Positions 28,708-30,976 of a DNA stretch of 30,976 nt are shown piece after piece. The position numbers and the translations under genes were made by a program. Origin of the DNA: CAYGBM01 sp964348225 (GTDB lineage: Bacteria > Patescibacteriota > Minisyncoccia > Minisyncoccales > CG1-02-41-26); NCBI GenBank assembly GCA_964348225.1, contig CAYGBM010000012.1, forward strand, positions 1-30,976, read 5' to 3'. The notes beneath the pieces were generated by a model. That model was not told where the DNA came from, ran no database searches, and was given only the letters and a program-made list of their open reading frames with translations. Position 1 is the stretch's first letter. Every line of letters begins with the position of its first letter.

Positions 28708-29748
28708 TTAGTTGCCGAGTTGGGTGCCGACAGCGTATTTTCGGAAAGGGTTTGAAGCAAACCTGACATCAAAGTGCAAGTGGCAGCCAGCAGGACCCGC
28801 AGGCACTGTTATGCCTGAATAGCCGATATAGCCGATAATCTGGCCTTGGTAAACTTTTTGTCCAGGAACTGCTGCAATCTTTGAAAGATGTCCGTAAAAA
28901 GTAACTACGCCGTTGGGATGCATAATCCTCACGTAATTCCCGCTTAAGCTTGTATAGCCTGTTCTCTGCACAGTGCCACCCGCTGCAGCAAACACAGGCT
29001 CACCGCACTTGCCGTTGCTGAAGTCAATTGCATTGTACCAGTGAAGACCTTGGGAAATTCTACAGGGCGAAGGCACAGGACAGATGAAATAGCTTTGCGA
29101 TAAAGGTACTTGAGCATACTGGGTGCTAATCTTAGGCTTTTTTCCTCCAGGAATAATTAAAAGGTCGCCAGCATAAATATCGTCGGTCTCTCTAAGCTCG
29201 TTAAAATTAATAATTTCTTTAAGTTCTGTTTTGTAAAGCTCAGCTAGCTCGCTTAAGGTATCGCCCTCTCTTATAATATGCAAAACCCCAGAAACAGGCA
29301 GAATGGTTAGTTTTTTGCCAGGCTGTATAACAGATCTGGTGCTCAGATTATTTGCCCAAAGCAGGGTTTCGAGGGAAATGCCAAATTCATCAGCTATAGA
29401 ACTTAGAGTATCCCCAGTTTGAACAACATACTCTTCAATTTCCTTTTTGGCTTCTCCCCCGCCCAATGCACCAAACACTCTACCTGAAACCAAAAAAGGA
29501 GGGGCTGATGGTTCTAAAACCGCTCCCCCAACCACATTCAAATCAATAGAGCCACCAAGCCGAGGCGAGGCAGACAAATACTGGCTTCCATCAAAAATGT
29601 TTTTCTCAACAGAAAAAGATTCTGAGCCCTCTCCAATAAAAAAGAATGGGAGAATTATCAGGCAAAGCGCAACAAAACCTAAATATAAAAACGGAGATTT
29701 TATTATTCTCCCCGGTTTAGCAATAACAGATTTTCTTTTTCTAGGAAT
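28708..29748 (-). CDS. Membrane-anchored LysM x2 / M23 peptidoglycan endopeptidase
   Basis: Reading frame of about 347 residues: a basic cytoplasmic start (PIPRKRKSVIAKPGRIIKS), a membrane helix (FLYLGFVALCLIILPFFFIG), two LysM modules (YVVQTGDTLSSIADEFGIS and HIIREGDTLSELAELYKTE, each closing with a PGxxLxI strand), then a zinc M23 domain. The zinc and catalytic motifs are complete: GLHWYNAIDF (His, Asp), YGHL and CHLHFDVR. It cleaves peptide cross-links during cell-wall growth or separation. The start is unclear. The frame is open up to a TAG at 29761-29763, yet the anchor region has no ATG, GTG or TTG. ATT at 29748 is the best placed candidate; a TTG start at 29577 would delete the membrane anchor. 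Confidence 0.85.
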   Translation of the reverse strand: MPRKRKSVIAKPGRIIKSPFLYLGFVALCLIILPFFFIGEGSESFSVEKNIFDGSQYLSASPRLGGSIDLNVVGGAVLEPSAPPFLVSGRVFGALGGGEAKKEIEEYVVQTGDTLSSIADEFGISLETLLWANNLSTRSVIQPGKKLTILPVSGVLHIIREGDTLSELAELYKTELKEIINFNELRETDDIYAGDLLIIPGGKKPKISTQYAQVPLSQSYFICPVPSPCRISQGLHWYNAIDFSNGKCGEPVFAAAGGTVQRTGYTSLSGNYVRIMHPNGVVTFYGHLSKIAAVPGQKVYQGQIIGYIGYSGITVPAGPAGCHLHFDVRFASNPFRKYAVGTQLGN

Positions 29749-29806
29749 AGGCCTTTTACTCTAAACTAAGTAAACCTTTACCTATTTGTTAGCATAGAGC
29801 AAAAAG

Positions 29807-29841
29807 AACAGGGTATCAAGCCTGTTTATCCACACCCTGTT
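29807..29841. repeat. Short inverted repeat in the divergent region before rsmA
   Basis: AACAGGGT (29807-29814) / ACCCTGTT (29834-29841). The arms equal part of the outer arms of the compound element in tgt. TTATCCACA (29826-29834) lies between them. Confidence 0.45.
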
Positions 29842-29858
29842 AGTAACCCAACAAAACA

Positions 29859-30839
29859 ATGCCTATTGATTTAACCTCAAAAAGAACAATCAAAGACCTT
29901 CTCAAGGAATACAATATCAGGCTTCTCAAGAGAATGGGACAGAATTTTTTAGTGCAAAGACCTGTCCTTCGAAAGATCGTGGGGCTAGCGGAAATCAAGC
30001 CCGAAGATATTATTCTAGAAGTAGGGCCTGGTATTGGAACCTTGACTTTGGAGCTGGCAAAAAAAGTGAAAAAAGTTATTGCTGTTGAAAAAGACAGGAA
30101 ATTGGCTGGTGTTTTAAAAGAGATATTGAAAAATGAAGGCATTAAAAATGTTGAAGTGACAGAAGAAGACATATTGAAATTTCAAATTTCAAATAGCAAA
30201 CGTCAAAAAAAACCCAAAATAATAATACCCAAGAATTATAAGGTGGTGGCGAATTTGCCTTATAATATTGCTGCAGCTGTTGTTATGAAGTTTTTGGAGG
30301 CTGAAAATCCGCCTAAAATGATGGTTGTTTTTTTGCAAAAAGAAGTAGGGCAAAGAATAGTAGCTAAACCGCCCCGCATGAACAAGCTGGCAGTTTTTTG
30401 CCAATTTTTTGGAAAACCCGAGCTTTTAGCTACGGTATCAAAAAAATCCTTCTGGCCCCAGCCCAAGGTGGACAGCGCTATTCTCAAAATCCAGCCCAAT
30501 GCCTCTTTCCGAGAATTAATCGCATCGTCTGATTTTCTAAAAACATTCTCAAAAATAGTCAGAGCAGGATTTTCTCACCCTAGAAAACAGCTTGTGAATA
30601 ACTTTCATAGAATGCTCGGCAAAAAAACACGACAAGAAAACTGTTTCAAATCGTGCCGATCGGCACGATTTGAAACAGAGAAAAAAGGAGTACAGAAACA
30701 GACGCCGCAATGCTCTCGGGAAGAAATTAGAAAATGGCTAAAGCAAAATAATATTCAGCCAACTCAAAGAGCAGAAAGTTTGTCTCTTAATGATTGGGTA
30801 GCTCTTGCAAAAACCTTGCCAAAGTTAGAAAATAAATAA
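29859..30839 (+). CDS. rsmA: 16S rRNA (adenine1518/1519-N6)-dimethyltransferase RsmA (KsgA)
   Basis: Dimethylates two adjacent adenines in helix 45 of 16S rRNA late in 30S assembly. Motifs: GQNFL (27-31), SAM-binding EVGPGIGTLT (54-63), acidic VEKD, and catalytic NLPY (132-135) in VVANLPYNIA. The C-terminal helical domain includes AGFSHPRKQL and the conserved RAESLSLNDWVAL end. It has 326 residues, against about 270 normally. One excess is KFQISNSKRQKKPKIII before the NLPY strand. The other, about 261-285, sits between FHRMLGKK and SREEIRKWLK and is encoded by a 38-bp palindrome plus adjoining bases. ATG 29859 is conserved in context (LTSKRTIKDLLKEYN); no Shine-Dalgarno site. Confidence 0.95.
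   Translation: MPIDLTSKRTIKDLLKEYNIRLLKRMGQNFLVQRPVLRKIVGLAEIKPEDIILEVGPGIGTLTLELAKKVKKVIAVEKDRKLAGVLKEILKNEGIKNVEVTEEDILKFQISNSKRQKKPKIIIPKNYKVVANLPYNIAAAVVMKFLEAENPPKMMVVFLQKEVGQRIVAKPPRMNKLAVFCQFFGKPELLATVSKKSFWPQPKVDSAILKIQPNASFRELIASSDFLKTFSKIVRAGFSHPRKQLVNNFHRMLGKKTRQENCFKSCRSARFETEKKGVQKQTPQCSREEIRKWLKQNNIQPTQRAESLSLNDWVALAKTLPKLENK
30641..30678. repeat. 38-bp perfect palindrome in rsmA
   Basis: Half-site CTGTTTCAAATCGTGCCGA and its exact reverse complement, centred at 30659/30660. The inner 34 bp are identical to the tgt element at 12167-12200. It is read as CFKSCRSARFET, shifted one base from the frame used in tgt. A further GAAACAG word follows about 20 bp downstream. Confidence 0.95.
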
Positions 30840-30895
30840 AGGGTATAAATTCTTAATCAGCCTGTTAATTACTTATTTTTAACTTTTAATTTTCC

Positions 30896-30904
30896 TGCTA
30901 TAAT
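30896..30904 (+). promoter_or_regulatory. Extended -10 promoter of the last gene, leaderless
   Basis: TGC-TATAAT followed by six bases (ACTTTA) and ATG 30911. Same arrangement as at 9233-9241 on the other strand. Confidence 0.6.
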
Positions 30905-30910
30905 ACTTTA

Positions 30911-30976
30911 ATGCCCAAGATTTTTGAAAAAATCAACTGGGTTTTCTTAAGGGTTTTTACAAGGTTTAAAACCCTT
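30911..30976 (+). CDS. Start of an unidentified gene (cut by window edge)
   Basis: 22 codons are visible: MPKIFEKINWVFLRVFTRF, then KTL. The sequence is basic and hydrophobic, but too short to name. Supported by the extended -10 element 6 nt before the ATG and an open frame to the edge. It could equally be a short spurious frame. Confidence 0.5.
   Translation, partial: MPKIFEKINWVFLRVFTRFKTL

Noticed and set aside
22533..29834. Perfect DnaA-box words TTATCCACA at 22533-22541 and 29826-29834
   Set aside because: They are single and 7 kb apart, with no cluster and no dnaA or dnaN nearby, so there is no case for an origin.

Overview
The window looks like a chromosomal segment of a Patescibacteria (CPR) bacterium, most likely a parcubacterial lineage. 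This is inferred from gene content and style; no database was searched. The DNA is AT-rich with many short AT-rich tandem repeats. Most housekeeping genes lack Shine-Dalgarno sites, and several have TATAAT only 5-6 nt before the ATG, which suggests leaderless mRNAs. The tRNAs do not encode CCA. The long secreted proteins are built from cohesin, dockerin, LamG, LysM and Ig-like modules, as in this group. TGA is used as stop (comM and other genes), which argues against Gracilibacteria or Absconditabacteria.

Layout. 1-2234 (minus): start of a secreted C25/caspase-fold peptidase with a peptidoglycan-binding N-terminus, Ig-like and LamG-like parts, cut by the window edge. 2306-8471 (minus): RNA-metabolism cluster rpsO, NYN-domain nuclease, pnp, then a 921-residue coiled-coil membrane protein and a DksA/TraR-type zinc-finger protein. 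8511-9390 (minus): tRNA-Lys, a Cys-rich VirB2/TrbC-like membrane protein and tRNA-Arg. 9452-12936 (plus): cca, tRNA-Pro, tgt and tRNA-Ala. 13105-14259 (plus): an ECF-type sigma factor with a strong promoter and Shine-Dalgarno site, then yraN. 14373-22456 (minus): six secreted or membrane proteins, namely two membrane-anchored cohesin proteins, a secreted dockerin protein, an Ig-like membrane protein with a polybasic tail, and two paralogous surface proteins, one carrying three tail-collar-like repeats. 22699-25790 (plus): nusA and comM. 25782-28701: accessory island with small ORFs that have strong Shine-Dalgarno sites, a serine recombinase and a probable structured RNA, bracketed by near-identical 21-bp direct repeats. 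28708-30976: LysM/M23 peptidase (minus), rsmA (plus) and the first 22 codons of another gene.

Three points stand out. (1) Related palindromes of 34-38 bp are inserted in frame in cca, tgt and rsmA. The tgt and rsmA copies share an identical 34-bp core but are read in different frames, much like Rickettsia palindromic elements. tgt carries a second, compound palindrome. (2) Two cohesin-bearing membrane proteins and a dockerin-bearing secreted protein lie next to each other, suggesting a self-assembling surface complex. (3) In the island, a minus-strand consensus promoter fires into a sequence that can fold as a pseudoknot whose 5' stem starts at the predicted transcription start.
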